NCBI RefSeq assembly: GCF_019565455.1
Contig: NZ_CP067377.1
Location: 62,001 to 126,000 of the forward strand
Length of the DNA: 64,000 nucleotides
Direction: 5' to 3'
Origin: Flavobacterium oreochromis
Lineage (GTDB): Bacteria > Bacteroidota > Bacteroidia > Flavobacteriales > Flavobacteriaceae
Position 1 is the first letter of the stretch. Every line of letters begins with the position of its first letter. Shown here piece after piece: positions 1 to 10,645 of the stretch. Both the position numbers and the translations under genes were made by a program. The notes beneath the pieces were generated by a model that had not been told where the DNA came from, did not search any database, and saw only the letters and a list, made by a program, of their open reading frames with translations.

Positions 1-265
1 TTTTTAAACCCCTAGCTAATTGACTTGCAAAAAAAGCGTACCAAAATGCTGAGGTGCTATAAGTATCTATTAATAGATAGTCAAATTTTCTATTCTTAAT
101 AATTGAAAATAACATATCTAATATTCTCAATAAAGGATTTTTTAAAGATGATACTGCTACTACTTGATATCCTATTTTTTCTAATTGAAAACTTAAAGTA
201 TCAATAGTGGTAGCATTATATCCTTTCTCTGATAATTTATTACCTATATATAAAAGTTTCTTCAA
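1..265 (-). CDS. Glycosyltransferase family 4, N-terminal part (cut by window edge)
   Basis: The reading frame begins with a TTG at 265-263, one base after the stop of the upstream methyltransferase gene, and runs off the left edge of the window. The visible 88 residues start LKKLLYIGNKLSEKGYN and continue with a predicted beta-alpha-beta pattern (a GY.VV.VSS strand, then DYLLIDTYST). This matches the N-terminal Rossmann half of GT-B glycosyltransferases of family 4, where G-N-x-L-S-x-K-G forms the acceptor-side glycine loop. The donor-binding half with the E-x7-E motif lies outside the window, so the sugar cannot be guessed. TTG is chosen because no ATG or GTG lies upstream in frame before the stop. 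Confidence 0.6.
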   Translation of the reverse strand, partial: MKKLLYIGNKLSEKGYNATTIDTLSFQLEKIGYQVVAVSSLKNPLLRILDMLFSIIKNRKFDYLLIDTYSTSAFWYAFFASQLARGLK

Positions 266-266
266 T

Positions 267-943
267 TTATTTCTTTTTACTCACAAAAACCTCAAATAAG
301 GTAATTGGCCAAAATATTTTAGACAATGTATGAACCTTACATTTACGTAAAAAAACGTCTTTAATTCTAGCTATATTTGTTTCATGGTAGTGTCCAGTAA
401 AATCACTTCCTGCTAATTTTCTACCTATTTTATAAATTATATTTTCTGTTGGTCCTGATATTATTATTTCTCCATTTTCTTTTAAAAGATCAGTAAAAAG
501 TATTAAATAGTCCTCTAATTCTGATATAGGAATATGTTCTAAAACATCTAAAGCTACAATATAATCAAATTTACTATGTTTAAAATCAACTTTAAAGATA
601 TCATTTTCTATAAAATTTATGTGCTGAGGAAATTTTATTTTTTCGGATAGTATTCTTACAGGTTGTAGATTTAAATCTATTGCGGTAACATTGCATCCTT
701 TAGAAGTTAAAACATAAGAAAAAACACCAGAACCACATCCAAAATCTAAAACATCTGTTTTATCTTTCTTTTTTTATCAATATAATTAGCTACAATCTTT
801 AATCGTTTCCAAAAAATATAATCTATCAAAGGGTTTTTATGAGCATATGCAGGAAAAGCAGCTTCTGATAATACTTCATCTGTTCCTTTCTTGCTTAAAA
901 TTTCTTGAATAGCAGTTTTAAAAATTTTTCTTTCTATTTTCAT
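267..943 (-). CDS. Class I SAM-dependent methyltransferase (UbiG/Methyltransf_11-like), frame disrupted
   Basis: This is a methyltransferase of about 225 residues in two frames. The first frame (943 to about 776) gives MKIERKIFKTAIQEIL and ends soon after IDKK. Adding one T to the T7 run at 769-775 restores KTDVLDFGCGSGVFSY, the SAM-binding motif I, followed by VTAIDLN, YIVALDVLEHIP and LKENGEIIISGP. The rejoined protein ends at the stop at 269-267. Family members act on small molecules, lipids or sugars, and in this locus a sugar methyltransferase acting on the surface glycan is most likely. The substrate is not visible. It abuts the membrane protein gene upstream and the glycosyltransferase downstream, so it is probably co-transcribed with them. 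Confidence 0.75.
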
Positions 944-2528
944 TTATAACTTATAAAGTTTGTATGTATCCGTTTCTTTTAATATTTCAAGAGAATATTT
1001 CTCTTTACTCACTATATATTTAACGCCTTTTTGTTTTAAAAATCGCAATTGTTCTTGAACATTCAGTTTATTAAACTGATCATATTCTGTGTACCAATTT
1101 ATAAATTTTATTGGATTTCCTTCTATTAGCATTCCAGCTCCTTTCCCATCTAAACATACGCTTCTATTCGCTCCAGCACGTACCAAAAAATGCCCGTAAA
1201 TCAATTCGTTTTTAGAAGTATTCTTTTTATATATTCAATAATAGTATTTAAATCTGATTTATTAGAATTTCGATATTCAGCATTTACCATAAAAATCTTG
1301 GGTAAAATTGATTTTCCTAAATCATCTCCTATTAAAGGTAATCGACTAATCAAACTGGTATGTGAAAATACTAATAGAAATAAAAAAATAAACACTATAA
1401 TTATAGAATAATAACTTTTTAGCTTCATTCTTTGTATCAATTCTATCAATAAAAAGCCTAAACTAATTTCTAAAAGAATTAAAAGAAATTTTTGAAATCG
1501 TATAAATTGAAATGCCATCCTTAAATTTGTATCTAAAACTTCATTAATGAAGCACTCTATATAAAAGATTGAATTAGATACTAGAAATAATACTATCATC
1601 GCAAAAAATAAAATTTTACTTATTTTCTTTTTAAAAGATTGATCTAAAAATATAAATAGTAAAAAACTCAATAAAAAAAACCAAAATACATTTCTATTCC
1701 ATTGAATAATAAATTTCAAAGGATTAATAAAAGTCTCTGGTATTCTAGTTAAAAAAGCATGATTAAAAAATTGTCTATCAATATTTATTACATTTTCTAT
1801 ATTACTAAAGTAATTAATAATAAAGGGTAGAATTCCTATTGTAAAAAAAGTACTTATAAGAACGCTTTCATAAAGTATTTTTTTATACTATTGTTATTTT
1901 CTAAAAAACTATAACTGACATATGCGGCCCAATATAGGGTAAAGGCACCAATTCCTGAAATAGGGTGAAAATTAGAAATAAAACCTAATGATAAAGAAGC
2001 CAGTAATAGTTTATTTTTTTTTGTATAAATATAAATAATAAATGGCACTGGTAAAATTGCTTGAAATAATGTGCGAGGCATGATGGTCCAGAGCTCAGAA
2101 ATCCCCAGAAGCTCTCCTCCTGGAGGCCAAACAATTCCTCGAACTAATATAGACATAAAAAAAGCAATCCAAGGGAGTCTATACATTTTTGCAAATGCTA
2201 AATACCAAAATAAACCAAAGATAAAATGGGTAATGAAACCTAAAATATTTAGTGCTTTTATATAATCATGATTTACAGTCTTAGCGATAAAACGAAGGGT
2301 TTGTACATAAAACGGTGTATAATACTTTACATCTTTTAAATCTTCTAAAAATAAATCTTTAGAAAATAAGGAAGGGTCATCTATTTTTTTACAAATAGGA
2401 ATTATATTAGCTAAATCACTTGATAATTCTAAAACCGTTGCCTCTTGCTGCTGCCAATAAAAGCCTGATGCTATTATCAAGTTAAAAAATACAATAAACC
2501 CAATAGGTACACAATTAATTTTCTTCAT
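944..2528 (-). CDS. Polytopic inner-membrane protein, possible GT-C-type glycosyltransferase, frame disrupted
   Basis: The rejoined protein has about 528 residues. It has an N-terminal membrane segment, a soluble stretch, many further hydrophobic helices, and a soluble C-terminal tail (GVKYIVSKEKYSLEILKETD). Helices alternating with loops and a small soluble tail resemble lipid-phosphosugar-dependent GT-C enzymes, but I see no diagnostic acidic motif, so the function stays open. Two breaks are visible. One base is missing from the T7 run at 1878-1884; restoring it gives KKILYESVLIS instead of KKYFMKAFL-stop. One is missing from the T5 run at 1224-1228, which joins EYIKKNTSKNELIYGHF. The stop directly abuts the next gene. 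A flippase-like or ligase-like role is an alternative. Confidence 0.5.
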
Positions 2529-3471
2529 TTACTTTTGGAGCTTGAGATATATCAAATTGAATAGCTTGTAATAACATTTGGAAACCAAGTATAATTGAAA
2601 GTGTAATGATCATAATAGTTCCTGTAGGAGCTAAAATTTGTTTGGTATAATAATAGACCCAATTATAAATTCCGTATATAATACCAAAGAAAAAAAGAGG
2701 TAATCCAAAAAACAGATATACTGAACCTATATTAAAATCATATAAAAAATATTGTTTTATAATTCTCTTAACAAATAGCTTCATTAATTTAAAACTAAAC
2801 TCAAAAGGTATTTTCCAAAGTTTCATTTGTGACTTTTCATCTGCATAAATAGCAGGCATTGAAATATCTTTTATTTTAGCCCCTGTAAAATACATTTCTG
2901 AAAGTAATGATGTTTCAAAGAAGTATCTGTTGGCTAGATTATTAAAATTTATCTTTTTGAGTGTATTAACATGAACTGCAAAATAACCGTTAGTAGGATC
3001 AAAATTATGCCAATAACCTGTAGCCATTTTTGTAATAAAAGACAGGACTAGGTTTCCTATTCTTCTAATAAAAGGCATTTTGGATAACGCATTAATATCT
3101 CTAAAACGATTTCCTTTTGCCATTTGACTTTTTCCTTTTTGTAATGGTTCTATTAAATCAGGCAAATATTTTAAATCCATTTGATTATCAGCATCTACTT
3201 TAATAACAATCTGAAAATCATTATCTATTGCATATAAAAATCCTTTAATAGTAGCACCACCAACTCCTATATTGGTATCATTATTTAAATAAACAATTTT
3301 TACTTGATTATTAAGATTTTCTAAAATTTTTTTTTCTGGAAAGACATCAGGACTTTTATCATTAATAATAACTACGGTATGAATAAAACTAGGAATTTGA
3401 GAAATAACATCAACTATTTGTTTTCCTGCATTATAGTAAGGTATTATAATTGCTATTTTGCTATTCCTCAT
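2515..3471 (-). CDS. Glycosyltransferase family 2 with C-terminal membrane anchor
   Basis: This is an intact GT-A glycosyltransferase of about 318 residues, similar in layout to polyprenyl-phosphate glycosyltransferases. The start MRNSKIAIIIPYYNAG is preferred over a methionine five codons upstream because the fold begins there. The nucleotide-binding aspartates are in INDKSPD and the metal-binding motif is VDADNQMD near residue 100. Two strongly hydrophobic segments close the protein (about residues 240-300). It overlaps both neighbours by a few bases, so translational coupling is likely. It probably transfers a sugar from a nucleotide or to a lipid carrier at the cytoplasmic membrane; donor and acceptor are unknown. 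Confidence 0.8.
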   Translation of the reverse strand: MRNSKIAIIIPYYNAGKQIVDVISQIPSFIHTVVIINDKSPDVFPEKKILENLNNQVKIVYLNNDTNIGVGGATIKGFLYAIDNDFQIVIKVDADNQMDLKYLPDLIEPLQKGKSQMAKGNRFRDINALSKMPFIRRIGNLVLSFITKMATGYWHNFDPTNGYFAVHVNTLKKINFNNLANRYFFETSLLSEMYFTGAKIKDISMPAIYADEKSQMKLWKIPFEFSFKLMKLFVKRIIKQYFLYDFNIGSVYLFFGLPLFFFGIIYGIYNWVYYYTKQILAPTGTIMIITLSIILGFQMLLQAIQFDISQAPKVNEEN

Positions 3472-4788
3472 ATACTTTTTTCGCAATATAACAAAAAACA
3501 GGTGAGCTTAACAAAACTACAATTGAAAAAAATAGCCCAAATAAACCAAATATAGGTCTGTAAACATACAAATGTTCTCCAAAAAAAAGTGTAACTATCA
3601 TAGCCAAAACCATTCCTTTCAGAGCATATTCTAGCTGAGTAAAAGGTTTTAATCGTAACAATAGAATTGAGAAAAGCCATCTAAAGTAAAAGAAAAAACC
3701 AACAAGACCTACTTCATTTATTAAACTTAAATAAATATTATGAGCTGAAAAACCTATAATCAATCTATTATTAAAACCTATACCAAAAGGTATTATATAA
3801 GGATTTTCTAAAAGGTAATCAACATACTTTAATGACAAATTTTTTCTTCCTGCTCCTAAATCTTCATATAATTCATTAACATTTCCTTCTTTTAGGGTTT
3901 TAGGATCTTTTATCTTGTTTTCGATCCTTTTTTCAAAGGTCTCATTGATTTTATTTAAAATAGTCGAATCATAAGACGAAACACAAATAAAAATAAAAGA
4001 TAAAAATATAATAGAAATTAAAAACTTAAAAGTATTTCTTAAAGCATAATAAATTGTAAAAACTAGCATTCCTAAATAAGTGGTTCTAGAACCACTTAAA
4101 CCTATAACTAATAATGTAGTAACTATAGTAGCTACCAAAAGAATTTTATTTATACTAACACGTTTATCATTAATTAATCCTAATGAAAAAACAAAAACGA
4201 TAATAGCTGAAATTCCAACTACAATTTTATTAGGACCAAATGTACCAGATAAAAATCCATGGTAACTTAAAAAATACCTATCAGACCATAAAAAAGGAAT
4301 AATATTTAGATTTTGTAAAATAACAATTACAAATGCTATTATTGCTACTAATAAAATAAAAGATACTATTTTTTTTAAAAACCGAAGATCTGTTATCAGT
4401 ATAGAAAGAAATACTGCTGTCAAATAAAAAAGCCAAAAATGAAAAAGATATAAAACTGATTGAAAAAACCACAATATTCGATCACAAACAAGAGAAAACG
4501 ATAATGTAAATAACATTGTAATACTCGTCCAAACAATAAATTGATGAAAGTATCTAAAAAAAAATATTTTATTAATATAGTCTCTTACATAAATCTTATT
4601 ATTAAAATAAAACCACACTATATAAGCTCCTGCAAAATCATAAATCCTTAATTCGTTTTCTCCTGTAATACTATACCCCATTACAGGAAGGTTGTAAAAA
4701 AAGAAAGCATCATTAAATAGATTGCTCCTTTTAATATCTTATTATTTTTTACATTTCCGAATATATTTGAAGTATTTATATTTGACAT
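3461..4788 (-). CDS. O-antigen ligase/polymerase-like membrane protein (Wzy_C type), frame disrupted near N-terminus
   Basis: This is a hydrophobic protein of about 442 residues with ten or more predicted membrane helices and a large periplasmic loop (about NKINETFEKRIENKIKDPK to LSLKYVDYLLENPYIIPFG). It has the GIGFNNRLIIGFSAHNIYLS element typical of the Wzy_C/O-antigen ligase family (H followed by N in the loop). The true start is probably ATG at 4788 (MSNINTSNIFGN); the frame is broken by a missing base in the A7 run at 4696-4702. Family members join lipid-linked oligosaccharides to a core or polymerise repeat units in the periplasm. A second, unrelated Wzy candidate lies at 45.8-47.1 kb, so ligase is a reasonable guess here. 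Confidence 0.65.
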
Positions 4789-4791
4789 TTC

Positions 4792-5849
4792 TTAAACACA
4801 GTATTCTAAGAATTTTTTTAATATAGCATTTTCGCTAAATTGTTCAATTACAAACATACTGAATTTTATACCTTTTTCTTTACGTTCTGGATTTTTTATT
4901 AATGAAATTAGAGCATTTAAAAAAAGCTTTTCATTTTTAAATTCAACCATAAAACCAAAGTCTGATTTAAAGACATTAGGGATCTCTCCCACGTTTGTAG
5001 TAACAACTGGTAAACCTGCAAAACCATATTCTAAAAGAGCCATGGGTAATCCTTCAAAATTAGAGGTTAAAACCCCTATATCAGATTGATTAAGTATATA
5101 ATTTACATTAGAAAAACTTCCATAAACAAAAACATTTTGTTCTAATTCTAATTCAGTTATCTTTTTTTTTATTAAAGCAGAATATGAATCATTATTATCA
5201 TTCCCTATTAAATGAAAGGTCCATTCAGGAAATTCTTTTTTTAATTTAAAAGCTACTTCTAAAAGCATCAGGTGATTTTTCTCAACTCTTAAATTAGCTA
5301 AACATAAAATCCTTTTTCCTTTTGTCCCTTTCAAAAAAACTTGATTATTTTCTTCATTTAAAACAACAAAGTTAGGCAAATACAGTATTTTTTTACACAT
5401 CAATTCTTTTTTGCCCAATTTGACAAATGATTACTAACGCTTAAAACACGATAAAAGAAAAGGGAGCAAAGTTGTAAAATAAACTTTTGTTTGTTTGAAA
5501 TATTAGGTCTATTCCCAAAATGATCATGCCAAATAATTTTAATATTAGGAATAGTTAATTTTAATAAAAAAGCCCAAAAGAAAGAAGAACTATGCGCCTG
5601 GATATGAGTTATTTTATTATGTATTAAGTATTTTCTTGAAACTAGATACGCATCAAAATCTAAAATTTTTTTCCTATTAAGAAAAAGGTATTGTACACTA
5701 TCTGTAATTTGTTCTTTAAGTAAACCTTCTTTTCTTGTAACTATTAAACCTGAAAATTTAACCACTTTAGATAAGGCATTCGCATAATTTACTGCCATAC
5801 GCTCAGCTCCCCCCACTTGCAAACTATCTATTAGTTGAACTATCCTCAT
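4792..5849 (-). CDS. Glycosyltransferase family 4, frame disrupted
   Basis: The rejoined protein of about 352 residues is a GT-B retaining glycosyltransferase. It opens MRIVQLIDSLQVGGAERMA, the glycine-rich loop found in many capsule GT4 enzymes. The donor half contains ILCLANLRVEKNH, the strand that marks the start of the second Rossmann domain, and SNFEGLPMALLEYGFAGLPV, which carries the E-x7-E nucleotide-sugar motif. The break is one missing base in the T6 run at 5407-5412; adding it joins NWAKK to ELMCKKILYLPNFV. Its ATG overlaps the stop of the upstream glycosyltransferase. The sugar is unknown. Confidence 0.75.
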
Positions 5850-6982
5850 GACATTAATAAATTATTAATTTCTAATTGAAATTGTTCAACCGTATAGTCT
5901 TGTGACCACAATTGTGCTTTTTGACTTGTCATCTTTAGCAGTTTTTCATTTTTTATAAGATCAGTTATGTGTTGTATATCTTCCTCTAAATTCCAATTTA
6001 ATAAAATTCCTCGCTCATTATTATTAAGCATATTTGACACACATGATACTCTAGAGGCTAAAGGGATAGTTCCCCAGAACATAGCTTCTGCTACTACTTT
6101 AGGCCAACCTTCACTTTCTGATGGTAAAATTAAAAAATGTGCTTTTAGGTAAGCTTCTTTTAAGTTTTCTTTACTTTGATTTCCTTTTATAAAAATAGTT
6201 TTTTCTAAATTATGTTCTTTTACATATAAAAATAGTTGTTCCTTCAGTATCCCATCTCCATATATTTCTAAGGAAATAGTATAACCTAGTTTGAGTAATT
6301 TTTCTACCATTTGTATTGCATACAATGGTCTTTTACCAAGTGTTAGAGTTCCTACAAATAAAAATTTTATTTCTTTTTGAATTAATTCATTAAATTTTTC
6401 ATCAGAATATCCCTCTAATCGTTCTTTTTCTGAATAAGTCGCTGTAAAAAAAGATTTGATATTTTTTGTTTGATTGGGCCACTCTCCATAGACTAACACT
6501 TGCATATTTTTTGTTAGTAAAGTATTTGATAAAATCCATCTTTGTAATTTGTAAGTCCAAGGTTGCTTCGCTTTTGGATCCCAATTCCCTGCATATTTAG
6601 CTGTTTTTATTTTTTTTGGAAAAAAAATCTGAAGTATAGCTCCTAACAGCCCCATATTTCCAGGACAACGTAGATGAATGTGATCTGCTTGTTGAAAAGC
6701 TTTAATAATTTGAAAAATCAAAATTGGTAAAGTCTTTATGAAATTTAAAAAAGCACCAAGACTTGTAATACTGAAATTAGGTACTTCAAACCAAATCTTT
6801 TTTTTATGTTCATAAGGTAACCAAATAGGATCGATGAATTCTTTTGATTTAGGTGCTACTAAAATTAATTCATCTACATTTTTCAACCATAAATTCATTT
6901 CCCTTATGTAAGGGGCATAACCAAATATTTGATTATGTTTCTTTATATGTTGTACATGAGTAATTACTACAAACCGCATCAA
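5846..6982 (-). CDS. Glycosyltransferase family 4
   Basis: This is an intact GT-B enzyme of 378 residues. The N-terminal domain begins MMRFVVITHVQHIKK (the second methionine could also start it). The linker strand is IKFLFVGTLTLGKRP near residue 205, and the donor site reads SESEGWPKVVAEAMFWG around residue 290, with E-x7-E. The protein is soluble and lacks a signal peptide, so it should act at the cytoplasmic face of the membrane on a lipid-linked glycan. It sits between two other glycosyltransferases with 3- to 8-base junctions, so it is probably one step in the same assembly line. Confidence 0.8.
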   Translation of the reverse strand: MMRFVVITHVQHIKKHNQIFGYAPYIREMNLWLKNVDELILVAPKSKEFIDPIWLPYEHKKKIWFEVPNFSITSLGAFLNFIKTLPILIFQIIKAFQQADHIHLRCPGNMGLLGAILQIFFPKKIKTAKYAGNWDPKAKQPWTYKLQRWILSNTLLTKNMQVLVYGEWPNQTKNIKSFFTATYSEKERLEGYSDEKFNELIQKEIKFLFVGTLTLGKRPLYAIQMVEKLLKLGYTISLEIYGDGILKEQLFLYVKEHNLEKTIFIKGNQSKENLKEAYLKAHFLILPSESEGWPKVVAEAMFWGTIPLASRVSCVSNMLNNNERGILLNWNLEEDIQHITDLIKNEKLLKMTSQKAQLWSQDYTVEQFQLEINNLLMS

Positions 6983-6990
6983 TATTTTAT

Positions 6991-7980
6991 TTATTGAGGT
7001 TTTTTAACAAATATACTAATCCATCCCCAAATTCTTCCTAAAGATTCTTGAAAAGCTTCTTTCTTCTTACTTCCTTTTAAGATATTTGTCATTCTAATAA
7101 GGAGTAAAACTCCTGTTATTAAGTGCCATTTGTATCTATCTATCCATTTAGGATTAGAGTTTTTAACTCTCCAAACATACCATCCATTTCTTACTACCAT
7201 TTTACCATATTTAACCATATTAGGTCGTCCAGAAGGTGCATGATGATGTACTAATTTTGCATTAGTATTACAATATAATTCACCTAATTTTGAAGCTCTG
7301 ATGGTAAAATCAGCGTCTTCATACAAACCGTACCCTTCAAAATAAGTTGAAAAGTAAATTTCTTTAAATAATCTTTTCCTAAAAGATGAAACACCTCCCA
7401 TTAACTGTTCTACAGGATAAATTTTGCCACTTGGAGGCAAAAAACTTAAACTCCTACCATGCGAAAATAATGGAAAATATCCCGGAGGACAATTAGAATC
7501 TAACGTAAGTATTTTTCGTAGTTTAAATCGACTAGGTTCTTTTCTAACAAATCCGTCAAAATAAAAATAATTTAGTCCTAATTCTTTTTCACTTTTTTCC
7601 CAATGAACTTCATTTGTTATAAAACCACCTACTCCTAATGCTTTAGGTAATACAAGATATGTTTGTAATAATTCTTCAAAATAATTAGCTTCTAAAATAA
7701 CATCATCATCTAAGAAGCAAATTATTTCCGACTCATCATTTACTTTTTTAATTCCAAAATTTCTTTGACGTGTGAGACCTCGATCTTCTTCTAAAACTTG
7801 ATAATAGCTAAGATTTGTATAATCTTGCTCCAAAATCATATTTTTTGTCTCTGTGTCTGGTGAGCCATCTACAATTAATATTTCATTAGGATAACATGAT
7901 TGCAACCTTATTGACTCTAATAAGGTGTATAATGACTTTTTTCTTTTATAGGTACAAATTATTACTGTAAATCTCATCAC
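6991..7980 (-). CDS. Glycosyltransferase family 2
   Basis: This is an intact GT-A glycosyltransferase of 329 residues. It opens MMRFTVIICTYKRKKSL. The ILIVDGSPD strand supplies the first nucleotide-binding aspartate, and IICFLDDDVIL near residue 87 is the metal-binding DXD motif. A conserved GLYEDADFTIRASKLGELY element near residue 230, with an ED pair, marks the acceptor side and likely catalytic base. A short hydrophobic stretch near residue 290 (WHLITGVLLLIRM) may peripherally anchor it. It overlaps the upstream 509-residue glycosyltransferase by four bases. The sugar cannot be read from the sequence. Confidence 0.8.
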   Translation of the reverse strand: MMRFTVIICTYKRKKSLYTLLESIRLQSCYPNEILIVDGSPDTETKNMILEQDYTNLSYYQVLEEDRGLTRQRNFGIKKVNDESEIICFLDDDVILEANYFEELLQTYLVLPKALGVGGFITNEVHWEKSEKELGLNYFYFDGFVRKEPSRFKLRKILTLDSNCPPGYFPLFSHGRSLSFLPPSGKIYPVEQLMGGVSSFRKRLFKEIYFSTYFEGYGLYEDADFTIRASKLGELYCNTNAKLVHHHAPSGRPNMVKYGKMVVRNGWYVWRVKNSNPKWIDRYKWHLITGVLLLIRMTNILKGSKKKEAFQESLGRIWGWISIFVKKPQ

Positions 7981-9506
7981 TTGTATCTTACTCCCAATTG
8001 AATTAATTTTTTAGCATAAAATACTGATCGTTTAAACTGAAGAATTTTATATGGTAATCTAAAAATTTTGAATGGCAAGTGTTGAATTTTACCTTTTATC
8101 AAATAAAGTAGGAAATGTTTTATGGTATATTCTACAAATTGATTTTCTGGGTAATGTTTTAAAAGTCCATACGTAATAGTAGGACTTGGTACTGGTGTTA
8201 TATTTTTCACTGGAATATCTAACTCCCAAGGTTGTGTCTTTCTTAATTTACCCTTTTTCTTTGCTTCAGCTCCCCAAAAACGATAACCTCCTTGAACTGG
8301 TTTTAAATGCAAATTAGCAGAAAATGGATTATGTAAAAGTACTTTACCCATTTTTAAAATTGAAAAACCAAAATCAGAATCTTCCCCATAGCCACCATCA
8401 AAATTAACATCATTCCCTATCAGTTGGTCTATTACCTCTTTTTTAACACATGAATTAGCATTGCTAAAAGTTGGGGAACATCCGACAAACCATCTGGTAT
8501 CTCCTAATTTCTCAAGTTTTGGAAATAAATCACTTAATTTCTGCTGTGGATGATCTGCTTTAATATCTAAACCATTGCACGCTTCTGCATTATAGGTTTG
8601 TAGTAATTGAATATGCTTTTCGATAAAATCCTCAGATATACAAATATCATCATCACCAAAAATAATATAATCTCCATTACAAAGTTCAATGGCTTCATTC
8701 CTAGCACGACAACTACCCTTGGTTTCTTGCCATTTTACTATTAATTGAAAAGAAAAATTATCTTTGTTATAAATATTTTGTATACGCTTTTCAACGGGTG
8801 TAGCATCTACTACTACTACTTGACTTGGCGGATATGTTTGTTGTTCTAAATCGTGTAACAATTGTAAAGTAAATTCCTGACGCAACATGGTTGGCAATAC
8901 ATAACTTACATTTGGATTACCTTGAATGGGATTTAGCTGACGTGGAGCTATTTTTACATACTCATTACATCTATTTTGATTATTACTTTTTAACAAGCCC
9001 TTCCATTCTGTAAAATACCAAATTCCTTTTCTAAAAAACATATAATACAAGTGCTGCTTAGCAAAATGTTTTCTAAAAAAACGATATCGATCAACTACAT
9101 TTATTTTTAAAGGTAGATTATTGTCTAAAGCAAAAAGTCCTTTAACATACATAGGAACTCCTCCCTGATACCTTAATAACTGGTAACCAAAATCTAAACC
9201 TTGCATTAATACTGTATTATAAGAGGAGTCAAAACCTTTTACTTTTTCCCAAACTGATTTTCTAACCACAAAAGCTTTGGCGTTTACTCTCCAATTTACA
9301 GCATGCTTAACGTTTTCAATATCATTCAAAAACCACCAAAATAGCGCTGTTTGATAAATCAATTCTGGAAAAATATTTTTGAATCCATGGTCCATAGAAC
9401 TATGCCAAACATCACCAGCTCCTTTGGATAACTCCTCCAATAATTCTAAATTAGGTTGACCAGTGAATAACAACACTTCTCCTGATATGGTTACATACTC
9501 TTTCAT
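7977..9506 (-). CDS. Two-part glycosyltransferase, C-terminal GT2 domain with a degenerate N-terminal GT-like domain
   Basis: This protein of 509 residues has two parts. Residues about 1-150 resemble only the acceptor half of a GT-A enzyme (FVVRKSVWEKVKGFD, then MQGLDFGYQLLRY), without its own N-terminal nucleotide-binding half or DXD. From about residue 200 a complete GT2 domain follows: VSYVLPTMLRQEFTLQLL, the QVVVVDATP strand, GDYIIFGDDDICI as the metal site, and GGYGEDSDFGFSILKMG near residue 385 as the likely catalytic acid region. The C-terminus is basic. It may be a remnant of a two-domain, two-linkage glycosyltransferase. The first 30 residues do not resemble the start of a GT-A fold, so the N-terminus may also have been lost in this sequence. 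Confidence 0.7.
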   Translation of the reverse strand: MKEYVTISGEVLLFTGQPNLELLEELSKGAGDVWHSSMDHGFKNIFPELIYQTALFWWFLNDIENVKHAVNWRVNAKAFVVRKSVWEKVKGFDSSYNTVLMQGLDFGYQLLRYQGGVPMYVKGLFALDNNLPLKINVVDRYRFFRKHFAKQHLYYMFFRKGIWYFTEWKGLLKSNNQNRCNEYVKIAPRQLNPIQGNPNVSYVLPTMLRQEFTLQLLHDLEQQTYPPSQVVVVDATPVEKRIQNIYNKDNFSFQLIVKWQETKGSCRARNEAIELCNGDYIIFGDDDICISEDFIEKHIQLLQTYNAEACNGLDIKADHPQQKLSDLFPKLEKLGDTRWFVGCSPTFSNANSCVKKEVIDQLIGNDVNFDGGYGEDSDFGFSILKMGKVLLHNPFSANLHLKPVQGGYRFWGAEAKKKGKLRKTQPWELDIPVKNITPVPSPTITYGLLKHYPENQFVEYTIKHFLLYLIKGKIQHLPFKIFRLPYKILQFKRSVFYAKKLIQLGVRYK

Positions 9507-10645
9507 TTATTTATAATTCTACTATAGAATTCACAGTTTTTTTCAACTATTTTTTTTTGATCAAATTTATCCAAGGCTATTTTTCTAGCATTTTCTCCAA
9601 ATTGTATATTTTTTTCTTTATTTTCTAACAATTCAACGATAGCTGCAGCATATGCTTGATGTTCTTTTGGGTTCACGAGCATAGCACTAGATTGATGCTC
9701 TAACATTTCAGTTGCCCACCCAATGTTAGAAGCTACAATCGCTTTTTCCATTACCATAGCTTCAATCCAAGATACAGGAAGTGCTTCTGCAAAAGATGGA
9801 AAAACACAAACTGCTGCTTGGTCGATATGTTTTTTTACTTCTTGATATGGTAAACCACCAATATAATCAACATTTTGAAATGCTTGTGGAGAAAAAAGTT
9901 CCTTCATTATTTCCCAAGTAGAACTTCTCCCTGAAATAATATCAGTTGAATCCCTCCCTATCAAGATTAATTTAGCTTGAGGACAGTTTTCTATAACTTT
10001 ATTAAAAATCAAAGGTAATTCTAGCAAGCCTTTTTTTCGTATAAGAGTACCAAAATATAGTAATGTCTTATTATTACAACTACTTGAAGAAGTAAAATCC
10101 TTTACAACAATTCCATTTGGAATTATCTGATATGTTTTATTTTGATTAAATAACATATTCGTCATTTTTGCTGTAAAAGCACTTACTGATATATGTGCAT
10201 CTGCATTGGCTAAGGCTTTTTTTTCAAGAAAACGATTCCATCTTTTCACTTTACGATTATCTAAATGGCAAAAATAGGTATCGCTTCCGTGTAATCTTAT
10301 AATCACAGGACATTTTTTAGGCCTAATAAAAGCGGTTATTCCTGTCCAATCAGGTGCCTCTATTAGTTGTATAGCCCCTTTATCAAACCATTCATTAATC
10401 AATCGTTCAATTTTTCTTCTAGTAAAATACCAAGAAAAGCCTTTTAACTTTACATTTTTGATAGAAATTATAGTCACTCCTTCATCATCCCAAACTTTAT
10501 CCTGCTTTTGTCCATATAAAAATATTACAGATTGATGCCCTTTTTGAACTAAAGATTTTGTTAAATTTCTAATACTAGTTCCTATACCACCCGAAGGGGC
10601 AGTAGCTATATGTGGATATTCAGGTGTTAAATATGCTATTTTCAT
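9503..10645 (-). CDS. Glycosyltransferase family 4
   Basis: This is an intact GT-B glycosyltransferase of 380 residues. It begins MKIAYLTPEYPHIATAPSGG with the usual GGIGTSIRNL loop. The central strand NKTLLYFGTLIRKKGLLELP (near residue 195) starts the donor domain. SFAEALPVSWIEAMVMEKAI (near residue 293) carries the E-x7-E motif. Its stop overlaps the next gene (ATGA-type junction) and its start overlaps the upstream glycosyltransferase, so the run is probably one transcript. Cytoplasmic; donor sugar unknown. Confidence 0.8.
   Translation of the reverse strand: MKIAYLTPEYPHIATAPSGGIGTSIRNLTKSLVQKGHQSVIFLYGQKQDKVWDDEGVTIISIKNVKLKGFSWYFTRRKIERLINEWFDKGAIQLIEAPDWTGITAFIRPKKCPVIIRLHGSDTYFCHLDNRKVKRWNRFLEKKALANADAHISVSAFTAKMTNMLFNQNKTYQIIPNGIVVKDFTSSSSCNNKTLLYFGTLIRKKGLLELPLIFNKVIENCPQAKLILIGRDSTDIISGRSSTWEIMKELFSPQAFQNVDYIGGLPYQEVKKHIDQAAVCVFPSFAEALPVSWIEAMVMEKAIVASNIGWATEMLEHQSSAMLVNPKEHQAYAAAIVELLENKEKNIQFGENARKIALDKFDQKKIVEKNCEFYSRIINK

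Noticed and set aside
1190..1411. Short plus-strand reading frames opposite minus-strand genes (also 2071, 4080, 5967, 25095, 37421, 38010, 47307, 53660 and others)
   Set aside because: They are antisense to clear proteins, lack any motif or start signal, and reflect low G+C base composition.
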